Assembly (NCBI RefSeq): GCF_020447205.1
Contig: NZ_JAJAEL010000037.1
Coordinates: 255,392 to 319,391, forward strand
From: Thalassolituus alkanivorans
GTDB lineage: Bacteria; Pseudomonadota; Gammaproteobacteria; Pseudomonadales; Oceanobacteraceae
Direction of reading: 5' to 3'
DNA: 64,000 nt
This document shows positions 46,771-55,666 of this stretch, one piece after another (positions within the stretch are counted from its first letter, which is position 1; each line of letters opens with the position of its first letter). Position numbers and translations under genes: made by a program. The notes beneath the pieces are model-generated. The model was not told the origin of the DNA, did not search any database, and saw only the letters and a program-made list of their open reading frames with translations.

Positions 46771-49497
46771 TCAGAGACTGGCCTGCAGTGCCTGAATAAA
46801 ACGCTGCTGCAGGGCTGCATCGCGGTTGCCACTGGCATTCAGCCAGCGTTCAACCAGTTGCTGACGTTCCTGCGCCGGGGTCAGACCTTTACCTAAGCCT
46901 TCGGCCAGACGCTGAACCTGCAGTGCCATACGGCGTGCTTTATCGGCGTCGGCGCTGTCGCTGTCGGCCAGAATCTCCATCAGGATGCATAAATCCTGCG
47001 CGCTCTCATCGGCTTTGTCGCTGTTTTCACGGGCCTGACTGAACAGTGCTTCGTCGTAGCCCTGTGGCAGGGCAGCACTGCTGGCTTCTGCCCATTGCGC
47101 ATCGTCGGCGCCGAGGTTCTGCAGACGGCTGATCAGGCCGGCCCAGCGTGCCTGTTCGGCCTGTTTCTGCTGCTGCTGGCGCAGGTCCTGCAGTTGCTGC
47201 TCGTGGTCCTGCAGCTGTTTGCTCAGGCGCTGATGGGCGCTGCGCGGCAGCTCCAGTGCTGAAAACTGTTGTTTGATGTCGGCCAGGGCTTCACGCAGTT
47301 GTGGTAATTGCGCTTCGCTGGCACCGTTCAGCAGTTCAGCGGCCTGTTGCACCAGTGCCTCGGCGTTGCTGATAACCTGTTCGAGCTGTGCCTTACGTTC
47401 GGCTTTGCTTTCGTCCAGACGGGCAAACACCGCATCGCAGTGGCTGCGGAACTGCTTCCACAGTTTCTGATCCGGATTACGGGGCGTAACGCCAATCGCT
47501 TTCCATTGCTGTTGCAGCTGTTTGACCTGATCAATGGCGCCGCTCAGATCGTCCTGCTCAATCAGTGCTGCGGCATTATCTACCAGTGCCTGTTTGGCCT
47601 GCAGATTGCGGTCATATTCGGCTTTCAGGTGACCATAAATGGCATCACAGGCCTGCTGGAAAGCTTCCTGAGTGCTCTTATGGGCATTACGTTCTACCGG
47701 TGAATACTGGCGGAAGGTTTCACGCGCGGCATCCAGTGTTTTCTGTACGGTTTTCCAGTCGGCGTTGCTCCAGTCCATCGCCGCTTCGTAACTGAGCAGC
47801 TCGGCGGTCAGTTGCTGGCGCAGCTCAACGTTGCGGTTACGCTGTTCGGCAATGGCGGCAAAATGGGCACGGCAAGGCTCGAAAGCCTGATCGCCGGCGG
47901 CCTGAAAACGCTCCCACAGTGCCTGATCGGCCGGTGCGTGGCCGAGGGTTTTCCACTCTTCCTGCAGGGCGTGAATTTTGTCGGCCAGAATACCGGCATC
48001 AATATCGGCATTGATCAGGGCTTCCATGGCACTGACCAGCGCTTCTTTTTTCGGTGTGGTGGCAAAGCCCTGCCAGTCGCGCATTTCCTGCAGACGGGCG
48101 CTGAGGCTGCGGTACTGACGCTGAGCGCTTTGCGCAGCCTGGCTGTCTACCTGACGCAGATTCTGCTGTACCTGCTGACTGAGGCGACCGGCGTCTTTCA
48201 GCTGACCATCGTTCAGCGCCTGTTCCAGTGCACTCAGCTGCTGGTCGAGGGTATTCAGCCGCGCCTGTTGTTGCTGTTGCAGCTGCGCCAGGGCCGCTTC
48301 GGCCTGCTGCTGTTTGTTGTGAATGGTATTCAGCCAGGCCGGGGCCGGTAAGGCTTGTGGCCAGGCCAGTTGCTTCAGCCATTGCTGCGCCTGCTTGGCG
48401 GTATTTTTCAGGCCGTTCATATCATCGGCTAAGGCTGTATCCAGCCACTTCTGCAGTCTTTCCTGCTGCGCGCTGTAATGCTGATTGGCCGATTGCAGAG
48501 CCAGTAACTGTTGCAGCTGATTTTCAAAGCGGCGTGCCTGTTCTGCGGCGGGTTTGTGCTGATGAAAGGCCTGATCCCAGTCCTGCTGCAGCTGCTGTAA
48601 GGCGGCGCTGATATCTGTTTGTGGCTCAGCGGCGGCATCTTCAGCCAGCTGACTCAGGCGCTGCAGCAGTTGTTCCTGCTGGCTTGCGGCTTCGCTGGCA
48701 GCAGCACGGGCGGCCGCCTGACGCTGTTCTTCTTCGGCGTGGGCGCTGAGCAGGGCATTGGCCTGAGCCAGTTCGGCATTGATGCTGGCGGCAGTTGTGG
48801 TGTCAGCCTGAGCCTGCAGTTCCTGCCATTGTTTGTTCAGCAGTTGCAACTTGCCGTTAAATTCCGGGTGATAGCCGACCTTGTTCAGATATTTCGCCTG
48901 CGCCAGCAGGTTATCGATGGCATCGGTCTGCGCCTGACGTTCCTGTTGTACGGCTTTGTGAGCGGCCAGGCGGTCTTTGCACAGACGGTAAATCGCTTTG
49001 TCTTTGCCCTGCGCGTGATCCAGCAATTGTTGCAGCAGTTCCGGGCTGTCGATACCTTCAGCGGCGGCCAGACGCACTTTGGCAACGGCGTGGGTGCGCG
49101 CCAGTTGCAGGCGTTCCTGTTCGTCGCTGATGTGGGCAATGGCTTGCAGACGCAGTTCGTTGTCGTCGGTCAGGCCGGCAATCTGCACTAACAAACGCGA
49201 ATCCTGAATCTGGCTCAGGTCGTTGTTGGCTGGCAGCAGCTGGGTCAGCAGACGGCTGCGGGCGGCCTGACGCACATCGTCACGGGCGCTGTGCAGCAGT
49301 TGCTCAAGGGCGCTGTGCTGATCAATGCGGGCAATGGCCAGCTGACGCAGCTCAGCCTGGGATTCGTTGTTAACGAAGGTGATCAGTTGGTCGGGTGATT
49401 TAAGATCCTGCAGCGCCTGTCGGCGTACTTCGGGGTTTGCATCCTGCCACTTCTCAATCCGTACTTTGGGTCTGAAAAACTTCTTGAATAACGCCAT
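46771..49497 (-). CDS. Large DUF349 repeat protein
   Basis: A 908-residue cytosolic protein, rich in Gln, Ala and Leu and almost wholly helical. After an N-terminal MALFKKFFRPKVRIEKWQDANPEVRRQALQDL and HEAT-like repeats up to about 200, it has several DUF349 three-helix repeats, recognisable by LxxxWKxxG or LQEEWKTLGHAP and LQQQWKAIGVTP with a downstream LWxxFxxxCD. Long coiled coils separate them. Family function is unknown. The start at 49497 gives the conserved N-terminus; the frame stays open further upstream but without family sequence. Confidence 0.85.
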   Translation of the reverse strand: MALFKKFFRPKVRIEKWQDANPEVRRQALQDLKSPDQLITFVNNESQAELRQLAIARIDQHSALEQLLHSARDDVRQAARSRLLTQLLPANNDLSQIQDSRLLVQIAGLTDDNELRLQAIAHISDEQERLQLARTHAVAKVRLAAAEGIDSPELLQQLLDHAQGKDKAIYRLCKDRLAAHKAVQQERQAQTDAIDNLLAQAKYLNKVGYHPEFNGKLQLLNKQWQELQAQADTTTAASINAELAQANALLSAHAEEEQRQAAARAAASEAASQQEQLLQRLSQLAEDAAAEPQTDISAALQQLQQDWDQAFHQHKPAAEQARRFENQLQQLLALQSANQHYSAQQERLQKWLDTALADDMNGLKNTAKQAQQWLKQLAWPQALPAPAWLNTIHNKQQQAEAALAQLQQQQQARLNTLDQQLSALEQALNDGQLKDAGRLSQQVQQNLRQVDSQAAQSAQRQYRSLSARLQEMRDWQGFATTPKKEALVSAMEALINADIDAGILADKIHALQEEWKTLGHAPADQALWERFQAAGDQAFEPCRAHFAAIAEQRNRNVELRQQLTAELLSYEAAMDWSNADWKTVQKTLDAARETFRQYSPVERNAHKSTQEAFQQACDAIYGHLKAEYDRNLQAKQALVDNAAALIEQDDLSGAIDQVKQLQQQWKAIGVTPRNPDQKLWKQFRSHCDAVFARLDESKAERKAQLEQVISNAEALVQQAAELLNGASEAQLPQLREALADIKQQFSALELPRSAHQRLSKQLQDHEQQLQDLRQQQQKQAEQARWAGLISRLQNLGADDAQWAEASSAALPQGYDEALFSQARENSDKADESAQDLCILMEILADSDSADADKARRMALQVQRLAEGLGKGLTPAQERQQLVERWLNASGNRDAALQQRFIQALQASL

Positions 49498-49751
49498 CGG
49501 GATTCCGTCCAAACTGTCACAAAAAAAAGCGCGGTCATTGTACCCTTCGCACCTGAATAGGGAAGGGCTGTTATTCGCAGAAAGCGCGCTCAGTGGCGCA
49601 AGACGATTGAAAACAGCTGTGATAAAGTTCAGCCCGGTCGGTTGCCTTATGGTTGGCACGGCTGTGGCACAAGGCGTTGTCGGCATTAAAGGACGTGCAC
49701 CGCGCAGGCATCGCTGGTTAAAACAATAAGAAAATCACCTCGGGGTATCGC

Positions 49752-50723
49752 ATGAAATCCATCCAACTGTTGCTGATGATCAGCCTGCTGGCTTTAACTG
49801 GCTGTGCATCTATGGGCGTTGGCTCGCGTCCGCTGTCGGAGCTGACCCAGAACTACACCAACGAACAATCCAAATTTTTAGCGGTCGATGATCTGGTGAT
49901 CCATTACCGCGATGAAGGCCAGGGCCCGGTGCTGGTATTGCTGCACGGCGTGGCTTCGTCACTGCACACCTGGGATGGCTGGGTGGATGAACTGAAAGGC
50001 AGCTACCGCATTATCCGCCTGGATCTGCCGGCCCATGGTCTGACCGGCCCGGACCCGAAGATGGAGCGCTATAACATCGGCTATATGGTCGACAAACTGG
50101 ATAAATTCCTGAACAAACTGGGCGTGAACAAGATGTCGCTGGCCGGTAACTCATTGGGTGGTTATATCAGCTGGAATTATGCGCTGCACCGTCCTGACCG
50201 GGTGGAGAAACTGATTCTGCTGGATTCCGCCGGTTATCCGCAGGACATGCCGTTTATTATGGATTTTGCTTCCTGGCCGGTCATCGGCGAGATGAGTACA
50301 TTAATGATGCCGCGCTTTATGGTGGGTATGAATGTACGTGCGGCCTACGGCGATGACAGCAAAGTAGACGACAAACTGGTTCACCGTTACCACGATCTGA
50401 CCCTGCGTCCGGGTAACCGTAAAGGGCTGGTGAATGTATTCCGTACCATGAAAGAGCAGAGCGATAACCCGCATCTGGGTGATCGGGTGGCAGAGATCCG
50501 TGTACCAACCCTGCTGATCTGGGGCGAAGAAGACGAGTGGGTACCGCTGGATATTATGGAGCGTTTCCGCCGTGATCTGGCCAATGTCAGTGTGATTACC
50601 TACGAAGGCGTCGGCCATATGCCGATGGAAGAGCTGCCGGTGCAGAGCGCCCGCGATGCACGCAGCTTCCTGCAGACCGGCAAAATCTTTACCCTGCCGG
50701 CAGCAACCGCAAGCGGCGACTGA
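49752..50723 (+). CDS. Alpha/beta hydrolase lipoprotein
   Basis: A 323-residue hydrolase with lipobox LTGC (Cys18), so it is anchored to a membrane in the envelope. The catalytic triad is Ser134 in GNSLGG, Asp261 in GEEDEWVP and His289 in VGHMP; the oxyanion region is LLHGVASS. Substrate unknown (esterase or epoxide-hydrolase-like fold). It is divergent from the DUF349 gene and followed by sbcB after 28 bases. Confidence 0.9.
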   Translation: MKSIQLLLMISLLALTGCASMGVGSRPLSELTQNYTNEQSKFLAVDDLVIHYRDEGQGPVLVLLHGVASSLHTWDGWVDELKGSYRIIRLDLPAHGLTGPDPKMERYNIGYMVDKLDKFLNKLGVNKMSLAGNSLGGYISWNYALHRPDRVEKLILLDSAGYPQDMPFIMDFASWPVIGEMSTLMMPRFMVGMNVRAAYGDDSKVDDKLVHRYHDLTLRPGNRKGLVNVFRTMKEQSDNPHLGDRVAEIRVPTLLIWGEEDEWVPLDIMERFRRDLANVSVITYEGVGHMPMEELPVQSARDARSFLQTGKIFTLPAATASGD

Positions 50724-50751
50724 GGTTTCAGGCGCCTGAGGAACAAAGAGT

Positions 50752-52194
50752 GTGAATACGATTGTCTGGTACGACTACGAAACCTTTGGCGCCAGTCCGG
50801 CCTGGGATCGCCCGGCACAGTTTGCCGCGATCCGTACGGATGAAGACCTGAATGAAATTGAAGAACCCATCGAGCTGTTCTGTAAGCAGAGCGACGATTA
50901 CCTGCCGCATCCGCAGGCGGTGCTGATTACCGGCATCGTACCGCAGGATTGTCAGAGCAAAGGTCTGAGCGAAACCGATTTTATCGGTCGCATTAACGAC
51001 GTATTCAGCCAGCCTGGTACCTGCAGCGCCGGCTATAACAGCATTCGTTTTGACGATGAATTTACCCGTTACGGCCTGTACCGTAATTTTTATGACCCTT
51101 ACGCCCGTGAGTGGCAGGGCGGTAATTCGCGCTGGGACTTACTCGATGTGGTGCGTTGCGCCTATGCCTTGCGCCCCGAGGGTATTGTCTGGCCGGAGCA
51201 TGATGACGGCCGTAAAAGCTTTAAGCTCGAGCACCTGACCGCGGCCAACGGCCTGGATCATGGTAAGGCGCACGATGCGGTCTCCGATGTGCGTGCCACC
51301 ATTGCGCTGGCGCGTTTGATTAAAGATAAGCAGCCTAAATTGTATCGCTACCTCTATGGTCTGCGGCAAAAAGCCCAGGTTGGCGCGTTGGTGGATGTGC
51401 TTAACCATAAACCGCTGGTGCATATTTCCGGTATGTTTCCGGTTGAGCAGGGCTGTATGGCGGTAGTTGTACCGCTGTGCTGGCACCCGAGCAATAAAAA
51501 CTCCTTTATTGCCTTCGACCTGCATCAGGACCCAACGCCACTGTTTGAATTAAGTGTCGAAGAGATACAGCAGCGGGTTTTTACCCGTACCGCCGATATG
51601 CCTGAGGGTATGAGCCGCCTGCCGCTGAAAGAAATTCATATCAATAAAGCGCCGGTGCTGGCGCCGGCCAATACCCTGACGCCGGATCAGGCATCGCGCT
51701 GGAACCTGAGCGGTGAAACCTTACGCCGTCATCTGGCACAGATTAAAAACGGTGCCGATTTAACCGCCAAGCTGCATCAGGTATTCAGCGGCCGTGAGTT
51801 TGCTCCGGCGACTGATGTTGACAGTCAGCTGTACGATGCGTTTTTTCCGTCGGCGGATAAGCAGGCGATGCAGACCGTACATGAATTATCGCCCTGGGAT
51901 CTGGCCGACTGGCCGGCACCGTTTAAGGATCGCCGTGGTGAAGAAATGCTGTTCCGTTACCGTGCGCGGAATTTTCCCGATACCCTCAACGAAGCCGAAC
52001 GTGAGCGCTGGGAACAGCACCGTATGGCGCGTCTGATGCACACTGACCCGGCCTCACCAGTGATGAATTACGAGCGCTTTGCCCGTGAACTGCAGCTGGC
52101 GGCACAACAGGTAGCCGATGACCCGGTTAAACTGCAGTGGATTCAGGATCTGCAGGTGTATGCCGAATCGATTTATCCTTACGATGCGTACTGA
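50752..52194 (+). CDS. sbcB: Exodeoxyribonuclease I
   Basis: A 480-residue 3'-5' single-strand DNA exonuclease. The DEDDh nuclease domain starts WYDYETFG (Asp8, Glu10), continues with the Asp in NSIRFDDEFTRYGLYRNFYDPY and ends in HDAxxDV-type HDAVSDVRAT. The C-terminal SH3-like and helical domains are present. The start is GTG. Size matches E. coli SbcB (475). A terminator follows. Confidence 0.96.
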   Translation: MNTIVWYDYETFGASPAWDRPAQFAAIRTDEDLNEIEEPIELFCKQSDDYLPHPQAVLITGIVPQDCQSKGLSETDFIGRINDVFSQPGTCSAGYNSIRFDDEFTRYGLYRNFYDPYAREWQGGNSRWDLLDVVRCAYALRPEGIVWPEHDDGRKSFKLEHLTAANGLDHGKAHDAVSDVRATIALARLIKDKQPKLYRYLYGLRQKAQVGALVDVLNHKPLVHISGMFPVEQGCMAVVVPLCWHPSNKNSFIAFDLHQDPTPLFELSVEEIQQRVFTRTADMPEGMSRLPLKEIHINKAPVLAPANTLTPDQASRWNLSGETLRRHLAQIKNGADLTAKLHQVFSGREFAPATDVDSQLYDAFFPSADKQAMQTVHELSPWDLADWPAPFKDRRGEEMLFRYRARNFPDTLNEAERERWEQHRMARLMHTDPASPVMNYERFARELQLAAQQVADDPVKLQWIQDLQVYAESIYPYDAY

Positions 52195-52221
52195 CTGAGC
52201 TGTGCTTTCAGCCAATAAAAA

Positions 52222-52257
52222 AACGCTGTACTGATTTTTGGTACGGCGTTTTTTTTT
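52222..52257 (+). terminator. Terminator after sbcB
   Basis: AACGCTGTAC and GTACGGCGTT form a 10-bp stem with one G-T mismatch and a 9-base loop, followed by eight T. Confidence 0.85.
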
Positions 52258-52505
52258 AACCTTTTCATGGGTATCTATTGGCAATTATTTCCTTTTGTTA
52301 CTGCTTCCGGCATAGCACTATTGCTTAAAAATCACTGGATAAAATCAGTATTTTTCCGCAGACAAAAAATACGTACGACCTTGGTTTAATTTTAAGACTA
52401 AGGTGGTGTGCACTGCTATCGCTAATGCTTTCTTCATTCTTTAATGTCCGCGCTCTGATAACTCATAACAGACGCAAACAACAATAAACGAGGAAGAGAG
52501 CACTT
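52258..52505 (+). promoter_or_regulatory. Leader of the permease gene
   Basis: The spacer from the sbcB stop to the permease start is 311 bases and includes the sbcB terminator. The rest is AT-rich (TTTTAAGACTAAGG near 52390) and contains GAGGAAGAGAG just before the ATG at 52506. I found no clear operator or riboswitch fold. Confidence 0.25.
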
Positions 52506-53903
52506 ATGCAAATGCAGCAACGTACGCCGGGAGGCGAACAACCGTATTGGCCTGCCGGACCGTTTAAGATCCGACTGCCTTTTGTTCATTACCGCTGGGA
52601 AATGGCTGAAACCATTCAGGGGCTGGTAATGTTTGTGGTTGGTCTGGCCATGATTCCATTGCTGGAAAAATATCTGGGCATGCCGTATGAAGCGGCTCTG
52701 GCTTTTACCTTTATTGCGGGCCTTGGCTATATTCTGCCGGCTTTGCTGGGTGTACCTCTGGTTCCGGGCTGGATTACGCCGGCGATTCCGGTGGTTATTC
52801 TGTTTCTGAACGGCTTTGAACCAGGCCCGGATGCTATTAAAGCGTTATTTGCTTTGCAGATTGAAGTGACGCTGATCTTCCTGATTCTCGGTCTGACCGG
52901 CTGGGGTTCAAAACTGGTTCAGGTGATTCCTAACTCCCTGAAGTCGGGCATTATTATCGGTGCCGGTATTGCCGCCTTAATGGGCGAATTAAAAACCGGT
53001 GGCCGTGTGGATGCGACACCGATTTCGCTGATTATCGGTTCCGTTGTTTCAGCCTATGTGCTGTTTTCCCTGTCGTTTAAAAACGTCGTTGAACAGTCAG
53101 CCATTGCCCGACGTATTGCTAACTTCGGTATGGTGCCGGGCATGATTATCGCCATGATTGTCGGCTGGATTGTGGGTGAATATCCGCTGCCGGATATCCA
53201 GTGGGGTATCACTCAGCCAGACTTCGCTCTGATGGCTAATTACCTGACCTTTGCTGTTGGCTTCCCGGGCTGGGATGTTTTCCTGCTGGCCATTCCAACT
53301 GCGTTAATTGCGTACGTGATTGCCTTTGGTGACATCATTGTTGGTTTTACTCTGGTTGAGCGTATCGACAAGGTCCGTACTGACGAAAAAATTGAAACCA
53401 ACGTTGACCGCGTGCACGTTGTTACCGCGATCCGTAATGGTATTCATGCCTTCTTCGCTCCGTGGCCGGGTCTGGCTGGTCCGCTGTGGACGGCTGCACA
53501 CGCAACCGTAGCCGAGCGCTATGCCATGGGTCGTAAAGCGATGGATTCTATCTACAGTGGTGGTGGTACCTTCTGGCTGACCGGTTTACTCGCGCTGTTC
53601 TGTCTGCCACTGGTGACCATGTTTAAACCGGTACTGCCGATTGCGCTGTCACTGACGCTGATTCTGACCGCTTATATCTGCATCATGGTGGGTATGGAAC
53701 AACTGCGTAACCCAACCGAACGTGGTGTGGCCGGTATTGTGGCGGTAACTCTGGCGATGCCGGACCCTAAATCCACCGTGTATGCGGTCATTATCGGTCT
53801 GCTGCTGTACTTCCTGATTGAGCGCCCAAGACTGATGGGCAAACATAAAACGGAAGACGAATTTATGTTCGCCGACCCGCAGGAAAGCACCGAAAGTAAA
53901 TAA
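52506..53903 (+). CDS. NCS2-like/solute carrier family 23 membrane permease
   Basis: A 465-residue membrane protein with roughly 12-14 helices and a short polar N-terminus. Gly/Pro-rich re-entrant stretches such as NSLKSGIIIGAGIAALMGELKTGG and the second half AIPTALIAYVIAFGDIIVGFTLVERID suggest the UraA/NCS2 fold shared by nucleobase and sulfate carriers. Motifs of a specific uracil or xanthine carrier are not clear, so the substrate is open. It stands alone between terminators. Confidence 0.65.
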   Translation: MQMQQRTPGGEQPYWPAGPFKIRLPFVHYRWEMAETIQGLVMFVVGLAMIPLLEKYLGMPYEAALAFTFIAGLGYILPALLGVPLVPGWITPAIPVVILFLNGFEPGPDAIKALFALQIEVTLIFLILGLTGWGSKLVQVIPNSLKSGIIIGAGIAALMGELKTGGRVDATPISLIIGSVVSAYVLFSLSFKNVVEQSAIARRIANFGMVPGMIIAMIVGWIVGEYPLPDIQWGITQPDFALMANYLTFAVGFPGWDVFLLAIPTALIAYVIAFGDIIVGFTLVERIDKVRTDEKIETNVDRVHVVTAIRNGIHAFFAPWPGLAGPLWTAAHATVAERYAMGRKAMDSIYSGGGTFWLTGLLALFCLPLVTMFKPVLPIALSLTLILTAYICIMVGMEQLRNPTERGVAGIVAVTLAMPDPKSTVYAVIIGLLLYFLIERPRLMGKHKTEDEFMFADPQESTESK

Positions 53904-53921
53904 GTATTTATTGATGTGCTG

Positions 53922-53953
53922 AAAAGCCCCGCTCATTGGAGTGGGGCTTTTTT
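53922..53953. terminator. Bidirectional terminator after the permease gene
   Basis: AAAAGCCCCGCTC, ATTG loop, GAGTGGGGCTTTTTT. Stem of about 12 bp; convergent genes on both sides. Confidence 0.9.
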
Positions 53954-53991
53954 ATTTTCGCGCTACTGTTCTGGCTGATAAAGGCGGCTGA

Positions 53992-54573
53992 TTATTTTGC
54001 CGCAGAATGGCTGATTTCAATCAGCTCCTGCTCGCCGGGAAAATCCGGTAGTAACCAGATTTTTTCAAAACAATGGTGGGGCAGTTTCAGATGGCGGACA
54101 ATGGGTAAAAAATCATCGCGGTTCCACAGCGGACTGGCATTGCGGATGACCAGCCAGACGCGTTTGGAGTGATAACGCTTGCGCGCTTTATTCACCAGAA
54201 TACGGTTAAGTGCAGTGTGCAGTTTACGGCCGCTTTCCAGACTGGCGAGATCGGCGAGATAACTCCACAGATGGTCATCGCCATGGTAGTGATTATGATC
54301 GGTTTCCCGCGGGTGGTCGCCAGAGGCAATGCGGGCTTCATTCTCGCTGGCATATAAATGTGCGATTTCCAGATCCAGCGCTTCGCCCTGTAAATAACAG
54401 GAAATATCCGGCTTGGCCGGTTCGTTATGCCAGATATGACGGATTGGCTGATGAAATTCCCACTCATAGGCCCGCATAAAGAGCTTGGCCGCATCACGTT
54501 CCAGCCGTCGCTTCTCCGTATCGGAGTGACTTAACGGTTTACCGTCCTGGGTGTGGTGAATATCTGAGGTCAT
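53992..54573 (-). CDS. Unrecognised protein, possible PD-(D/E)XK-like fold
   Basis: A 193-residue cytosolic protein I cannot assign. It is rich in His and charged residues. A segment AKPDISCYLQGEALDLEIAH has Asp, then an acidic-hydrophobic-Glu pattern that recalls a PD-(D/E)XK nuclease core, but the usual catalytic Lys is absent (Ala in its place). Another stretch, KRVWLVIRNASPLW, looks like a core strand. The start at 54573 has GGAG 7 bases upstream. It is divergent from the TSUP transporter gene, with 103 bases between the start codons. Confidence 0.68.
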   Translation of the reverse strand: MTSDIHHTQDGKPLSHSDTEKRRLERDAAKLFMRAYEWEFHQPIRHIWHNEPAKPDISCYLQGEALDLEIAHLYASENEARIASGDHPRETDHNHYHGDDHLWSYLADLASLESGRKLHTALNRILVNKARKRYHSKRVWLVIRNASPLWNRDDFLPIVRHLKLPHHCFEKIWLLPDFPGEQELIEISHSAAK

Positions 54574-54676
54574 AAAGGCTCCGTCTGACGCCATCGCAGC
54601 AGGCCGGAAAGCGCCCCTGTCTGCACCCCCGGCCTTCGCGTATGATAATCAATGTTTATCTTCCGCAAAGAATACT

Positions 54677-55432
54677 ATGCCTGAGTTATCTGTTGATGTG
54701 TTGCTTTTGTTAGCGCTGGTGGCCGGTGCGGCGGGTTTTATTGATGCCATTGCCGGAGGAGGCGGGCTGCTGACCATCCCGGCCCTGCTGGTCGCCGGGC
54801 TGAATCCGGTGCAGGCGATTGCCACCAATAAGCTGCAGGCGTGCTTTGGCAGCTTTACCGCAACCCGGTTTTTTATCCGTGAAGGGTTGGTAAATCCCGG
54901 CAGGCAGCGCTGGAGTATTGCCCTGACCGCAGCAGGGGCGGCGGCGGGTGCTGTGGCTGTGCAGTGGTTCGACAGCGCCTTGCTGGTTGCGGTTATGCCC
55001 TATGCCTTAATCATGATTGCTCTTTATTTACTGCTGGCACGTAAAGCAGGAGAACAGGAAACAAACGCAAGGCTGAGCGCCGGGCAATTTAACGCCAGTG
55101 CGGTTCCGGCCGTTGGCTTTTATGATGGTTTTTTCGGGCCGGGTACCGGCACCTTTTTCACCCTGGGTTATTGTCAGCTGCGTGGCATGAATATGCTGCA
55201 GGCCACTGCACATGCCAAACTCCTGAATTTCACCACTAATGTTGTTTCACTGTTGATTTTTATTTTATCGGGTCAGATCGCATGGGTTGTCGGTTTAAGC
55301 ATGGCGCTGGGTCAGGCGCTGGGCGCTCGTCTGGGGGCGGCAACGGCGGTACGGCGCGGCGTGGTGTTTGTCCGTCTGATGACCGTTGCTGTATGCATTG
55401 CCATGAGCATCAGCCTGTTGCTTAACAATTAA
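54677..55432 (+). CDS. TSUP family (TauE/SafE) anion transporter
   Basis: A 251-residue inner-membrane protein with about eight helices. The two repeats carry the family motifs AGFIDAIAGGGGLLTIPALL (20-39) with TNKLQ (62-66), and GFYDGFFGPGTGTFF with HAKLLNFTTN in the second half. Closest in style to YfcA. TSUP carriers export or import sulfite, sulfoacetate or other organosulfur anions; the substrate here is not known. Confidence 0.9.
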   Translation: MPELSVDVLLLLALVAGAAGFIDAIAGGGGLLTIPALLVAGLNPVQAIATNKLQACFGSFTATRFFIREGLVNPGRQRWSIALTAAGAAAGAVAVQWFDSALLVAVMPYALIMIALYLLLARKAGEQETNARLSAGQFNASAVPAVGFYDGFFGPGTGTFFTLGYCQLRGMNMLQATAHAKLLNFTTNVVSLLIFILSGQIAWVVGLSMALGQALGARLGAATAVRRGVVFVRLMTVAVCIAMSISLLLNN

Positions 55433-55666
55433 CTTCTGCCTCATTACTACACTTCAGCAAAAGGTCCGATATGCTTCAGTGGCTGAAATTGACGCGTTAA
55501 TCTGCGGTTTTTGTCTGATTTATTATCAAATTAATCGGAAAGCGTTTTTTGATCGCTGCTATCAATGGCAGCATCCGATGCTATCTCCTATAACTATATA
55601 AAGCTCAATATTCAGTGTTCATCGGTTCAGTTTCCGCTGATCCGGTAAGACAAGGACAGCACACAC
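55433..55666. other. Spacer before the c-di-GMP regulator gene
   Basis: This 234-base AT-rich stretch has no gene and no clear terminator. TATAACTATATAAAG near 55588-55602 could form a -10 region for the two-gene signalling operon. Confidence 0.25.
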
